Shown piece after piece: positions 50,198-61,926 of a stretch of 64,000 nt of DNA (position 1 is its first letter; the number at the start of each line of letters is the position of its first letter). Where the stretch lies: the NCBI GenBank assembly GCA_013416795.1, contig RQSC01000002.1, positions 405,632-469,631 on the forward strand. The letters are read 5' to 3'. This DNA comes from Prasinococcaceae sp. CCMP 1430. Its lineage: Eukaryota; Prasinodermophyta; Palmophyllophyceae; Prasinococcales; Prasinococcaceae. The notes under the pieces were generated by a model that searched no databases, was not told the origin of the DNA, and saw only the letters and a list, made by a program, of their open reading frames with translations. Both the position numbers and the translations under genes were made by a program.

Positions 50198-53100
50198 ATG
50201 CCGGGCGATGCAGACGCAGCCAAGCGAGCCGAACGCGCCACTGCCGATGACGCAGCAGCGGCTGAAGCCGCAGTCGACGCGGCCGAGCGCGGAGCGGCGG
50301 CGCCCCCCTGGACCAAGACTGGGGGCGACGAAACCAGCGCCGTGCACGTCGGCGACCTGCGTTTTCTCGATCCGGCGTCGCCCGACTTCGACCTCAGGGA
50401 TCACATTCAGCAGGTGAAGTCGCTTGTGAACAGCCTTGGCTACACGCGCAGCCAGATTGACGTGACGTGGTCGGACCTGACGGTAGCCGTCCCAGGCGAG
50501 TCCGAGGACCAAGTGCCAGAGATTTCCACCTTCGCCACCAACACGGAGCAGTGTCTCGGGAAGCCGCTGTCACTCGTGCACAAAGTGCAGGCGCTCGCCG
50601 GTCGTGCAGGCGCGCTCTGCGGCATCAGGAAGCCGAGCGGGGGCGAGCTGCCGCCCGACAGGCTCATCCTTAAGGGCCTCACAGGGTATGCGCGCAGCGG
50701 GGAGCTCACGCTCATCATCGGGCCGCCTGGAAGCGGCTGTTCCACGCTGTGTAACGTGCTGTCAGGGCAGACAAGGCACTACAAGGCGGTGCGTGGTGAC
50801 GTGCGCTTCAACGGCACAAAGCTCGGGGACCAGTTGCCGAGCTCGCTAGGCCTGGTGGCGGTTGGCGAGGCGGACCTTCACTTCCCCACGCTCACAGTCG
50901 ACCAGACTATTGAGCTCGCCACGACGTTGCGCACACAGCTGCCCGAGGGTCACGAACTGCGAGGGCAGCTGATCGAGCTGCGGAAGACGGTCACAGAGTG
51001 CGTGCTGGGCATTCACCACGTCCGCAATACCCTTGTGGGAGACGAGCTCGTGCGCGGTGTCAGCGGCGGCGAGCGGCGGCGCGTCACAATCGCCGAGATG
51101 CTGAGCACTGTCGGGAGATTCCTCGTTCTGGACGCATACTCGAAGGGCCTGGACGCCGCCACCTCGCTGGACATTATCAAGTCCCTGCGCATCGCGGCGC
51201 GGGAGCTGGGCAGTACGATCATCGCAACGCAATACCAGATTTCGAAGGAGATCTACGAGCAATTCGACAACGTGGTCGTCCTGCGCGAATCCGAGTGCAT
51301 TTACTTCGGTCCCATCGGCGAGGCGTGCGCCTATTTCCAGGGGCTCAACTTTCGCGTTCCCGTTCGCAGGACGGTCCCCGACCTCTTGTCCACCCTCGCG
51401 GACGATCCTGTCACATTTCCCGAAGACGCCGACGAGGCGGCACGCACTCCGCAGAGCGTGGAGGAGCTGTCCGAGGCGTACCATCAGTCCCAGGCCTTTG
51501 CGGAGTGCCGCCAGCTCGTTTCGGAGGGGATGGTGCGCCCGCCGCCGGCGCCAGCTCACCAGAGCGAGGACGCCAGGGCGTTTATGGCGCGTCAATACCT
51601 GGTGTCCTGGCCCACACAGTTTCGCTTGGTGTTTAAGCGCGAGTGGCGGGTGAAGACGCAGAGCCCGAAGATGATCATCTTCAGGTTGGTCAGATTCACC
51701 GTCTTGGGGCTGCTGCTAGGCGCTGCATTTTGGCAACTGCCCGAAAACATCGATGGCGCGTACTCGCGCGGTGGCTTCCTCTACTTTGCGCTTAACTACG
51801 TCGCCCTGGCCGCGCTCTCGCAGATGTCGCCGCTGCTCGACGCGCGCCAAGTGTTTTACAAGCAGCGCGACGCCGACTTTTACAGCCCCAGCAGCTACTT
51901 CCTCGCGTCGACCGCGGCCGACATTCCACTGCAGTTCCTCGAGACGGCGCTCTTCGTCAACACGACGTATTGGATGATCGGACTCAACACAAGCCCTGGC
52001 AGCCGCTTCGTTTACTACTGGCTGGCGCTGCAAAGCGTCAACCTCATGATGTCGTGCTTTTCCCGCATGGCCACCGCAAACTCGGCAAATCTGTCAGCCG
52101 CACAGGGAAAGGTGGTCGCGCTTGTCGTGATTTTCATAATCTTCGCGGGCTATCTGATCCCGCGCAATGCCATGCCCCCGTACCTTGTGTGGGTCAACTG
52201 GGTGTCACCTTTCAAGTACGTCTACGAGGGACTCGTGGTGAACGAGTTTGACAACCTGTGCCTCGAGCCAAGCACTACGCAGCTGGAGGGCATTGAAGAG
52301 CTCGCGACGCAGTTAGACATCGACGTAACGCCACCGGCATGTACGCCGGGCACCGAATACATCGCATTCACCTACGATGTGCAAATCGCTGACTACGTCA
52401 AGTGGCTGTACCTGCTCGTCATTTGGGGCATCACGGTGGTCTTCGCCGCTGCTGGGGTGTTCTACCTGAAGTTCTACTCCATCGGCGGCGAGCAATCAGT
52501 CCTCAAGTACAAACGCCGTCGCAAAGAGGCGCAATGGAAGGTGGACGCTCCACTGGTCGCGCAATTTCGCCGCCGGAATTCCGAGCGCCGCAAGGCGCAC
52601 GAGGCCGGCATCCGCCGTGCGGAGGAGCAGGCCGCCAGCAGGATGGCGTCGGAGCCCGTGGTCGGCATTCGAGGCACTGGCAGCGCCATGGGCACCCGCG
52701 TGTCAATGGACATCGCCAGCGGGGACGTCGTAGACCGCTTTGACAGCAAGTCGCCCACCGGCGCTGGCGCCGGCATCATCCCCTTCCAGAAGGCGCTCTT
52801 CGAATGGCGTGATATGTCGTACACGGTCCCGACACCCAGTGGCCCGCTGACGCTTTTGGACAAAGTCAGCGGTTACGCGCACCCCGGCATGCTCACTGCG
52901 CTTATGGGCGCCTCCGGCGCCGGAAAGACGACTTTACTCGACTGTTTGGCGCGGCGCAAGACAGGGGGCGAAATCACCGGCAGCGTCACTATCAACGGAG
53001 TCCCGCAGGACGACACTTTCAAGCGGTACACGGGTTATGTGGAGCAGTTCGACGTGCTGCATCCGCGCCTGACGGTCCGCGAGACGCTGCAGTTCAGCGC

Positions 53101-55001
53101 GGCGCTGCGGCTGCCGCCAGGCACAAGCAAGGAGCTCCGGCGCCAGGCGGTGCGCGACACAGAGGAGCTGTTATCGCTTGGGCACGTGGCCGACGCGCTC
53201 GTGGGCAACCTCGGATGGCCTGCCGCGATCAGCCTCGAGCAGCGCAAGCGGCTGAACATTGGCATCGAGCTCGTCAATTCGCCGAGCGTGCTGTTCATGG
53301 ACGAGCCCACGTCGGGGCTTGATACCAACGCCGCCATCGTGGTAATGCGCTCGTGCCGCATCATCGCCGACGCGGGCCGCTCTGTGCTGTGCACCATCCA
53401 TCAACCGAGCAGCGAACTTTTCGAGGTCTTCGACACGATGCTGCTGCTCAAGCAGGGTGGCAAGACCGTCTACTTCGGACCGCTGGGCGCCTTCAGCAGC
53501 GACCTCATTGGCTACTTCGAACGCAACGGGGCGCCTCCCTGCGGAGAGCACGCGAACCCCGCCGACTGGATGCTGATGAACATCGGTGCAGGCATCACCA
53601 AGCAAAGTGGCTCGACGCCGCCGCCTGCCAACGGCGTGGGCGACACGGTCGTTGTGCGTTCGGGCGAGCCGCAGGATCCACCGGGCACCGACGCCACCGC
53701 CAAAGACGGCGACAATCACGGTGCCGCCAGCGCGAAGGAACCACGAGGCGATCCCGCCAACATGGATTGGGCGGCCATCTGGGCGGCCAGCCCCGAGGCT
53801 GCCGATGTGCTCAAGTTGCTGGACAAAGGCCCACCGCCCAATGTCGAGCCGCTCGTCTTCGAGCGCGAGATAGCGCAGGGTTTCTCGACGCAATTCCGTC
53901 AGTGCCTGGGCCGCGCGTTCCGCGCCTTCTGGCGCACGCCCGAGTCCAACTTTGCGCGAATGACCTTCAACACCTTCCTCGGTCTGATGATAGGGTTGCT
54001 TTTCTTACAGCTCGACAACTCCCAGCAAGGCCTGCAGTTACATGTGAGCGTGCTTTTCGTTGGCGTCATCGCCGCCCTTTACAATATCATGATCGCAATG
54101 CCGCCGCTGCTTGGGGAGCGCGCGGTGCTTTACCGCGAGTTAGCTGCAGGTTTCTACGGCCCAAGGGCCTACGGGCTGGCGGTGGCCATCGTAGAGCTGC
54201 CTTTTGTGACGGCGTCCACCTTCCTGTACATCTTTTGCTTCTATTTCCTGGTTGGCTTCCCTGCCTCTCGCCTCGGATACTTCATCGTCATGCAACTCGT
54301 TTTCGTATTTTTTGCCGTCTTCTTTGGGCAAGCCTGTGTCGTGTGGCTACCAAGCCTTGTCGATGCCCAGCAGACTGTTCCGACGCTCGGGATGCTTTTC
54401 CAGCTCTTCTGCGGGTTCTTGGTCCCCCGCTCCCAGATCCGTGGCTTCCTCATCTGGATATATTGGATCAACAGCTACACATATGTACGCACGAATGCGC
54501 GAAAGTGCGCCACCGCGCTGCCGAATTGACTCACACGATGTGCAGTTCACGGCGGCTCATCCTGCGCTGCCTAGGGATGCGCTCGCGCAGCCGATGCTGA
54601 CAGTCAGGGCCCGCTCGCTCGCGCCCTCGTGCCCATTTCTACCGCAACCAAAGTACCTGGGCGGCCAGGTGATAAATCAGCTCGAGGACACGACTTTCTT
54701 CTGCAATCAGGACGAGTTCGTGCTGACGCTCAACTCCACCGAGGCGTGCGAGGACTGCGAGTCGCAGGGTGCGGACGCACCGCCGGTGTGCGTCGAGAAC
54801 GTGCGCCGCGCCAACGACAACAACAGCGCCTGCGGCTACTGCCAGTACACGTCGGGCGAGAGCTTCCTCGAATTCTATTCGATGGACAGGGCGCCGGTGA
54901 GCGACAAATGGGCCAACGTGGGGTACGTCGCGATCTGGTTGGTGGCTGCGCGCGCCGTCACCGTCCTTGGGCTCGTCTGTGTCCGCCACTACACGCGGTG
55001 A
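50198..55001 (+). CDS. Full-size PDR-type ABCG transporter
   Basis: Plasma-membrane-type drug/lipid exporter, about 1544 aa. Exons 50198-54484 and 54654-55001; intron 54485-54653 (GTACGC...AAAG) is phase 0 and joins WINSYTY to YLGGQVINQLED. Layout NBD1-TMD1-NBD2-TMD2. NBD1 Walker A is GPPGSGCST (residue about 175) with Cys replacing the catalytic Lys, signature VSGGERRRVTIAEM intact. NBD2 Walker A is GASGAGKTT (about 904), its signature is degenerate (LEQRKRLNIGIEL), Walker B VLFMDEPTSGLD. This complementary asymmetry is the fungal PDR pattern. TMD1 about 500-780, TMD2 about 1245-1540, with a Cys-rich loop between the last helices (TEACEDCESQG, SACGYCQY). Start ATG 50198 (MPGDADAAKRAE); an earlier in-frame start is less convincing. 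Confidence 0.9.
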
Positions 55002-55177
55002 TGCGGTCGGACGCGCCCGCCCGACCGCTCGATCGCGGCCACGTAAGAAGCGAGAGACCTTCATTTACTGAGATGTTACTGCAGAAATGCCACCACGCAG
55101 CAGTCGCGCGCGTCTCTAGTCTATTATCCTAGTCACTGGAGTAGTAGTCTAGTCTAGTACTGCTATGTACTATAAGT

Positions 55178-56644
55178 TCAGAGCCCAGTCTCATCTATGT
55201 CGAGATCCTCCGCCATAAGTAGCAGCCCCGCGGCCTCCTCCTCCTCCTCCTCCTCGTCCCCGCCAAAGAACACCTGGCCTTTCGTGCGCCCGCCGCCGCC
55301 GCGCACGTCCCCGCCTCGCGCGGCGAGTGCGGTGCCACGCCTATCGCCGAGCGGCATGAGCGAGCTGGCGGCCGCGTAGAAGAGCGGCGCCGCGCACAAC
55401 GCGATGCCTGCGAGGACAAGCCACGTGCGCTGTGGATCCCATGCGAAGGGCCAGCCCAGCAGCAGCGCCCCGGTGAACATGCCGCCGCTCACACAGCCGT
55501 TCAGTAGTCCCTGGCAGGTGGCCTCCAGGCCGGCTGGGGCAGCCGTGTGGGTGAATCGCTGGCCAACGGCGTAGAAGAGCCCGAAGGTAATGCCGTGGAG
55601 CAACTGCACGGGCAGGACGATCCACGGCGAGCCAAGCACCGGCAGGACGCCGTACAGCCCGAAGCGCGCCGCGAAGCAGACGAACACGAAGGTGATGGAG
55701 CAGTCGTTGCCCAGAGCGTCCATGATGCGCTCGGCGTAGAAGAAGATGGCCACCTCGCTCAGGCACGTGAAGGTGAGCGCGAGGCCCATCAGTAGCGTCG
55801 TGCCACCGAGCATGTCAAGGTACAAAAAGAGGTACGTTTCGACCATTCCCATGAATGACGCCGCCAGGAAGAACGCGGCGTACGTCAGCGCCACACGCGG
55901 GTGACGCAGCACCCGTGCCATGCGGCGTGCGGAGGAGGACGGGGCGGCAGGCGCGCCCCGCGCGCCGCCGAAGGCAGCAAGCTCGTCATCGGAACGCTTC
56001 CTCTTGAGCATAGCGCTGCGCCGCGCCGCTGGCGTGGTGTGATCGAGTGTGAGTGCGAGCGCCGCCGTCACGAAGATCACACCCACGTGCAGTCCGAAAG
56101 TGGCCACCCATCGCGTTTCCTCGCCCAGGTCCGCGATGATGGCGCCCGACAGCGGCGCGAATACCCATCCCCAGCCGATAGCCCCCCAGAGCCGCTGTCG
56201 GCCGTACGCTCCCAGCGGCATGCCCGCGCGCTCGAGCGCAGCGTTTGTCGAGCCGTCGGCGAGGCACGTCGCCGCGGCGCCGAGCGCCTCCGATGCGATC
56301 ACGAGCGCGAGCAGCGTGGCCTCGCCGCAGGCGCGTGGCGCCAGCGCGAGCGCGAGGCGCACGAGCGCGCTCGTCGTGAGCGAGAGCGCGTGCAGCCTCG
56401 GGTGCCAGCCCGTGGCGTCGGCGGCGGCGCCCCACAGCGGCGCCACGAGTGCGCCGGTGAGCGTCCGCGCCGCGGCGAGCCGCGACACGGCCGCCGAGCC
56501 GAGGCTGTACCGCTTCTCGGACAGCAGCGGCAGCCACGGCCACGCGCACGCCATGCCGCCGAACAGGAGGAAGTAGAGCGCCTTCTGCCGCCACATGCGC
56601 GCTCGCGCGGCGAGCTGCGGCGCCGTTGGCGCGCCGGGAGTCAT
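55178..56644 (-). CDS. Major facilitator superfamily transporter, MFSD6-like
   Basis: 488 aa, single exon, start ATG 56644. About 12 hydrophobic helices, beginning ALYFLLFGGMACAWPWLPLL, with a loop of charged residues (LKRKRSDDELAAFG) between the two six-helix halves. RLWGAIGWGWVFAPLSGAI and LTGALVAPLWGAAADATGW fit the MFS_1-like/MFSD6 group (inner YG..RLWG-type motif). An acidic C-terminal tail (DEEEEEEEAAGLLLMAEDLD) is cytosolic by inference. Substrate unknown. It is convergent with the ABCG gene, 176 nt apart. Confidence 0.8.
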   Translation of the reverse strand: MTPGAPTAPQLAARARMWRQKALYFLLFGGMACAWPWLPLLSEKRYSLGSAAVSRLAAARTLTGALVAPLWGAAADATGWHPRLHALSLTTSALVRLALALAPRACGEATLLALVIASEALGAAATCLADGSTNAALERAGMPLGAYGRQRLWGAIGWGWVFAPLSGAIIADLGEETRWVATFGLHVGVIFVTAALALTLDHTTPAARRSAMLKRKRSDDELAAFGGARGAPAAPSSSARRMARVLRHPRVALTYAAFFLAASFMGMVETYLFLYLDMLGGTTLLMGLALTFTCLSEVAIFFYAERIMDALGNDCSITFVFVCFAARFGLYGVLPVLGSPWIVLPVQLLHGITFGLFYAVGQRFTHTAAPAGLEATCQGLLNGCVSGGMFTGALLLGWPFAWDPQRTWLVLAGIALCAAPLFYAAASSLMPLGDRRGTALAARGGDVRGGGGRTKGQVFFGGDEEEEEEEAAGLLLMAEDLDIDETGL

Positions 56645-56858
56645 CGCCTCCCCCTACCCAGAGGTGGGGGGGTGGGGGGGGGGGAGGGCGGCGCCGGCCG
56701 CGCGCGGCGCCGGCTCGCGGCGGCGCCCGCGCGATCCGGCAGCCGCCGCAGCGCCCGCCCGCGCCCTGCGTGCGATCCTCTATTCGATAATCACAAAACT
56801 CAGTATGATGAACCAACGGGCGACACTCGAAAACCAAAAAGCGCACTCGACAGCAGTG

Positions 56859-57278
56859 TCAAAAGGAGGTTTCGCCTGCGGGCGCGCGTTCGCCTTCGCC
56901 CTCTCGGTTTGATGACGAGCGCGCGAACGCCGGGGGAGCTCGTTGCGTCGCTGCCGGGGAGGCCGCGAGGTGTGTGCAGCCGGTCGAGCCGAGCGGGAAG
57001 GGAGCGGAGGCCGAGGCGGAGGCGGAGGCGGAAGCGCGGCGAGACTGCGACGGCTCGCGTCGCGCGGGCGGGTGCGATTTGACCGAGGGCTCGTCGGAGA
57101 GAGCCGGGCTCGCTCGCGGTCGCGGTCCCAGCGCCTCGGCGCTCTCCGGCCCCCCCTCGCCGGAGCCCACGGCGCCGCCGCCCAAGATGGCGTCGTCGAG
57201 CCCCTGCTTGCGGCTTGACACCTCGAAGAGGCGTTGCTCGTACGTACCCTTGGTGATTAATCGATAGATGGTGACGTC
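56859..57278 (-). CDS. C-terminal helicase end of a CHD-type remodeler, truncated at an N
   Basis: From the single N at 57279, reading the minus strand, the frame starts with VTIYRLITKGTYEQRLFEVS and SRKQGLDDAILGG. This is the conserved end of the CHD/ISWI helicase C domain (VYRLLTRGTYE...LDxAVL pattern). The following sequence is a low-complexity Ser/Pro/Ala tail to the stop at 56859. Everything upstream (chromodomains, ATPase) is absent because the contig join lies here. It might belong to the same gene as the chromodomain piece at 39.5-40.2 kb. Confidence 0.6.
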   Translation of the reverse strand, partial: DVTIYRLITKGTYEQRLFEVSSRKQGLDDAILGGGAVGSGEGGPESAEALGPRPRASPALSDEPSVKSHPPARREPSQSRRASASASASASAPFPLGSTGCTHLAASPAATQRAPPAFARSSSNREGEGERAPAGETSF

Positions 57279-57441
57279 NCCGCGTTCGCGTCCGAGCGCG
57301 CGCTGACGCTCGCGCCGCCTGCGCGCGCTCGCGCTCCGCCCTTTCCCCTCCCCCTCCCCTCCCGACCGCGCTCGGCGGCGACTGGTGGGCGGCACCCTCG
57401 CAGTCCCGATCGTCAAGGCGAAGTCAGCCTGAGCGAGCTGA
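57279..57441. other. Contig join and low-complexity spacer
   Basis: Single N at 57279, then GC-rich low-complexity sequence. An in-frame TGA at 57439-57441 bounds the kinase open frame, so the kinase's first exon is not here. Confidence 0.5.
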
Positions 57442-60400
57442 GAGAGCGGCGCCGAGCGCGCCGAGCGCGCCGAGCGCGCCGAGCGCGCCGAGCGCGCCGA
57501 GCGCGCCGAGCGTCCCGAGCTCGCGGAGCACGCTGAGCGCCCGGAGCGCGCAACCTCCGTCAAGGGAGACGCCACACCCGCGCCTGCGCGTCCAGATCCC
57601 TCGCCACCGCCTGATCCCTCCCAGCAGCAGACGCTCGTCTTCGGGTCGGTGAGCCGGGAGCTGCGCGACAACGCAGACTGGCGGGGCGAGATTGGGGCCG
57701 TGCTCGCGCGCTCGACAGGCGCGCGGCGGGAGGCGCTGGCGGCGCTCGGCGAGCTGGCGCCACCGTGCGTGGGCCAGGCGGACGGCGAGGCCGCCGCGCT
57801 CTCGGCCTTGGCCCTCTCGAGCAACTGCAACGACGACAGCCTCGCCACCCCCGATGCTCCTCACAAGAGTGCCTCGAGCGGAGGCAGTGGCAGCGGCGCG
57901 GCGGCGCTACCGCGCCCCGGCAGCGGCCGCCTCGGCCGCTCCCAGAGCGCGGACGGGCAGGCACTCGACCCTAAGAAGCGTGCGCGCTCGGCAGTGCTGG
58001 ACCTTTGCGACCGCGTGGAGCGCTTCCATGCCATGAAAGGAAGTGAGGAGGACACGGTCGGGCGCCTGGTCACGCGCTGGACCGAGCTCTTCGGCGACGG
58101 TGAGCTGCCCCTGGCCGACGGGGCGGCACGAGGGGCGCGCGAGGGGGGCTTGGCTCCCAGTGAGCCCCAAAACGCCCACCCTGGTCTGGAGTTTGCATCG
58201 CTCGTGACCCCCGACGTCGCGAACCGCATAGCCACCATGCGCGCGTGGCTGCGCCTGCGCGAGGCTTTCCGCCTGCTCTTGGAGCACGCGCGCGCCATCG
58301 ACGCGCGCGCCGAGCGTGCACATGCGGCTGCAGGTGCCACGGGGCGAGCCAAGCAAGCCGTCTGGCCCTGCCACGAGGACGCTGCCGAGCTGGTCAGGCT
58401 CGCGCGTGGCGCGCTGGCGCGGCGCGCGGCGATCGGTCAGCGCATCTCCAACGAGCTGGGGCTCGATCCGACAGGCTGCGCCGGCGCCGCGACGGAGACG
58501 CTGGCGCCAATGCTGCGCGCCGGCGCGCTATTCGCGCACGCCGGCGCGCGGGCGTGCGGCGCAGCGGCCGTGCGTGCGCAAGCCGAATACATGGATGCGG
58601 TGGGACCCGCGGACGAGCGCGAAGTGGGTTTGCGGCTCGCGGTCGAGCTCGGGCACGTGCGGCCGCTGGTCAGTATCGCCGTGGATGTGCTAGAGATTGC
58701 CAGGGAGATCGCCCCCGACGTGGCTGCGCCCGGTGCTGATGCCGACGTGCTGCGCGAGGTGCTGCGTGCGGGCGAGGCAGAGATCGCCAGCGCTACCCGT
58801 GCGGCTGTGGGCGCGTACAGCGGAGCGCTGCGCGCCGCCGACGGCGTTGGCGTTGCGGTGGCGGCCAGCGGCCGCAGCGCGGTGGATGAGTGGCGGTTTT
58901 GCTTGTCGATGGGCAAGAAGGTGCACGCGGCTATTACTGTGGTGCATGGCTTCGTTCCCGTGGCGTGCCAGCTGCTCGAGCGTGTGGGTGCGGCGCCCCA
59001 CGGGGCGCGGCGCGGCGGGAGCAGAGGCGCCGCCGCTGCGGGCTGTGAGCAGGCCCGCGCGAGCCTCGAACCCGGCGCTCGAGCGGCGAGGGCAAACGCC
59101 GATCTTGTGGCGGCTGAGGCGGACATCGCGGCGGCGCAGGAGCTCTGCGCGCTGCTCAACCGCGAGTCCTTTATTGAGCTGGCACCCTCCGAGGTTGCGG
59201 CGCTCCTGGAGGCCGTCGTTCGTGCCGGGGAGCGTGTGCACACGCTCGCCGTCGCGGCCGCCACTGAGGCGCTCAACTTCAGTGGCCTCTTGAGCGCGGC
59301 CGACCCGACCGCGTGGACAGTCGAACCCGCCGGTGCGGCGTCGTTGCCGCCGCCCCCTCTGTCCTCGAGGACACCCGCCGCTGCTGCTTCTGCCGACAAC
59401 GCCGCGCCGCCACCGGTGGCGCGCGTGCCGAACGCCTGCGCGCTCCTCGACCGTGCGCGTCGCGTCGCCCTGACTCTTGCGTCGGGCCCATTCTCCTCCG
59501 AGGAGCGCTTCGACTCGGCAATGTGCGAGCTGCACGTTTGCTGCGCTGAGGCCGCAGAGGCCTCACTTGACCGCCTTCGCGACGCTGCGTCGGCGGGCGC
59601 GATCGCGACCACGCCCGATGCGCGGCGGGCCCTGTGCGCGACGCTCCCATACGTGAGTGACGCCTTGGGATGCCTCCTGGACTTTGCCGAGGACATCAAG
59701 GACGAGTCGCCCAACCCCGTGCGCTACGACTTCAACTCGATAGGGCCGGACTACAGCCGCCACGGCGGGCGCCTCGCGGCGTGCATGGGCCGCGCGATGC
59801 GCTCTTTTGCGCGTCTTGCGCCGCTGGTGGTCGCTGTGCTCGGCGGCGCGGGAGCGCTCTCCGCCGTCGAGGCTTGGGCGTGCGAGTGCCTCTGCTGCGA
59901 CGTGCTGCAGCTCTCACTAGACCTCTGGGAGCAGTTCGAGCTCGCCGAGGACACCTTCGCGGAGACGCGCGATGCGACGCGCGAGGTGGCGAGCATGCTT
60001 CCCGGCCTCAGGCAGGATGTGGATGACCTCAAGGGTGAACTGCGACTTGTGGGCGGGTCTCCGCGCGTCGGCGGTGCCGCTCGCGATGTGATTACACCGG
60101 TGGCCGCCGCGACCTCGTCTGGGGCCGCAGCCGCGGCAGCCGACGGCCCAGGCGGCAGTGCCGACGCGGGGGCCGAAGGGGCGGCTCTAACCCTCATGCA
60201 GCTGGCCGATGCTGACGAGCGGCAGCAGCTGGGCATGCACGCGAGCCCAAGCGCGAGCAGCTTCCTCTCGGAGAGCTTCGACTCGTCCGAGAGCGAGCAG
60301 TGGGAGATTCCGATCGCCGAGCTTCCGCAGCCCTGGACGAAGATCGGCGAGGGTTCCGGCGGCGTGGTGTTTAAAGCCACACACATGCACTCGCCCGTGG

Positions 60401-61926
60401 CTGTGAAGGTGCTCGCCAACTCGCTGCGATCGCTCACAGAGGAGCAGCAGCAGCAGGTCAGTGCGGAGGTGTCCATGCTCAAGCACCTGCGCCATGCCAA
60501 CCTCGTCCGATTCTTCGGGGTAGGCGCCGAGGAGGGTTTATTCGTCGTCACCGAACTCTGCGCACACAAGAGCCTCCACGACGTCCTCAAGGTCGCGCGA
60601 GCCGCAGCAGCAAGGCCGTCTCGACCTCCTGGTGCCCCGGCAAGCTTCCACGACAGGATAGCGCACAATGTTGGCCTCAGATTGAAGCTGGCCCTCGATG
60701 CCGCCAAGGGCATGTCATACCTGCACTCGCGGAGGATCTTCCACAGGTATCACGCGCACGCGCCTTGGCGCGAATCCGCCGCTCTCCGCCCGAAGCGCCG
60801 CCGCTGACACCTGACCCCAACGACCCACAGGGACATGAAGACGCCCAACATTTTAGTTGACAGTCACGGCACAGCTAAAATTGCTGACTACGGGCACGCG
60901 GTGCAACTCAGCCGCGGGGAGGAGACTAAAGAGGGTTCCAAGGTCGGGGGTGTGACCAACGCCTGGTGGCTCTCGCCCGAGCGGCTACGACATGAGCGTC
61001 ACGGATTTGAAAGTGACGTTTGGGCGTTCGGCGTGTGCCTGTGGGAGGTGCTCACTCTAAAGCAGCCGTGGGTGGAGCAGAAGCGCCTGTACGGCGAGAA
61101 TGTGCATGGTACGTCGCTGCAATGATTGGCTGCCCTCGCCTGACCCTGCTGCGTTACGTGGTAGTAATGTGGCCTTGTTCTGACCCGGCATGGCCTGCAA
61201 TGCTCCCTGTCCCCTGGCGCCTGCCCCCCAACTGTGCCGCAAACGCTTGCAATCGCAGTCGCCATCGCCTACAACGCCTTTCCGAGCTCGGATGCGTTCT
61301 CTAGCTTCTTTGGGGACGGCCGCTGTGGCGGGTGTCCTGTACCTTCGTCTGAGGAGCTTGAGGCGATGGGCGTCGAGCAAGAGGTTGGTGAGCACGTGCT
61401 ACGCATCATGAGCGAGTGCTTTCGCTTGGAGCCCGCCGAGCGCCCGACGTTTCACGTCATTGTCGCGCAACTCAAGGACGTTGTGCAACTCGCCATGAGA
61501 GTCGGCACCAGGGCACAGCCCGGGGGCGCAGCCAACGCCACGTCATACGACGCTCGCGCTCGGGTGCGGCCAGGTGCTGGCGCAAGACCCGCAACACACG
61601 CTCGTGCCAGCCAGATTTCAAACGCGCACACCGCCTCGACTGCGCCAGTGGCCGCAGCTGTGGGCGCAGCCGCTGGTACTAGCGCAGTGTCGAGCGGACA
61701 CCGCACCGCCGTGCCTGCACGAGCGGCGTCACAGCGTGGCGAAAGCACGCCCCCGGAGGGAAGCTTGTTGGTGCGAGAAGGGCTCTTTGGGTCCCTACAA
61801 CGTTGGTTCCGAAGCGTGCTGGCGCTGGTGATTCGCCCAGGTGTGCTCTCACGCGTGGTTGAGTCGGTGGGCCTTCGCGCTGCCGGTGCCAGACCGGCAG
61901 CGGCAGCGAGGAGCGCGGGTGACTGA
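57442..61926 (+). CDS. TKL-like protein kinase with long helical N-terminus
   Basis: Exons: open from 57442 to 60746, 60831-61108 and 61259-61926. Introns 60747-60830 (GTATCA...CACAG, phase 2, splitting the HRD Arg codon) and 61109-61258 (GTACGT...CGCAG, phase 1). About 900 residues of Ala-rich helices of unknown role precede the kinase. Kinase motifs: IGEGSGGVVFKA, VAVKVLA, HRDMKTPNILV, IADYG in place of DFG, WWLSPERL in place of APE, DVWAFGVCLWEVLTLKQPW and EPAERPTF. The TKL/Raf-like pattern suggests Ser/Thr specificity. A Ser/Ala-rich tail ends it. No in-frame ATG occurs before 58033, though coding-like sequence precedes it, so the 5' end is missing. A TGTAC lies 35 nt past the stop. Confidence 0.75.
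57451..57513. repeat. Seven tandem copies of a 9-bp unit GCCGAGCGC
   Basis: Head-to-tail GCCGAGCGC, the last ending in T. In the kinase frame it would read repeated AER. Confidence 0.95.
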
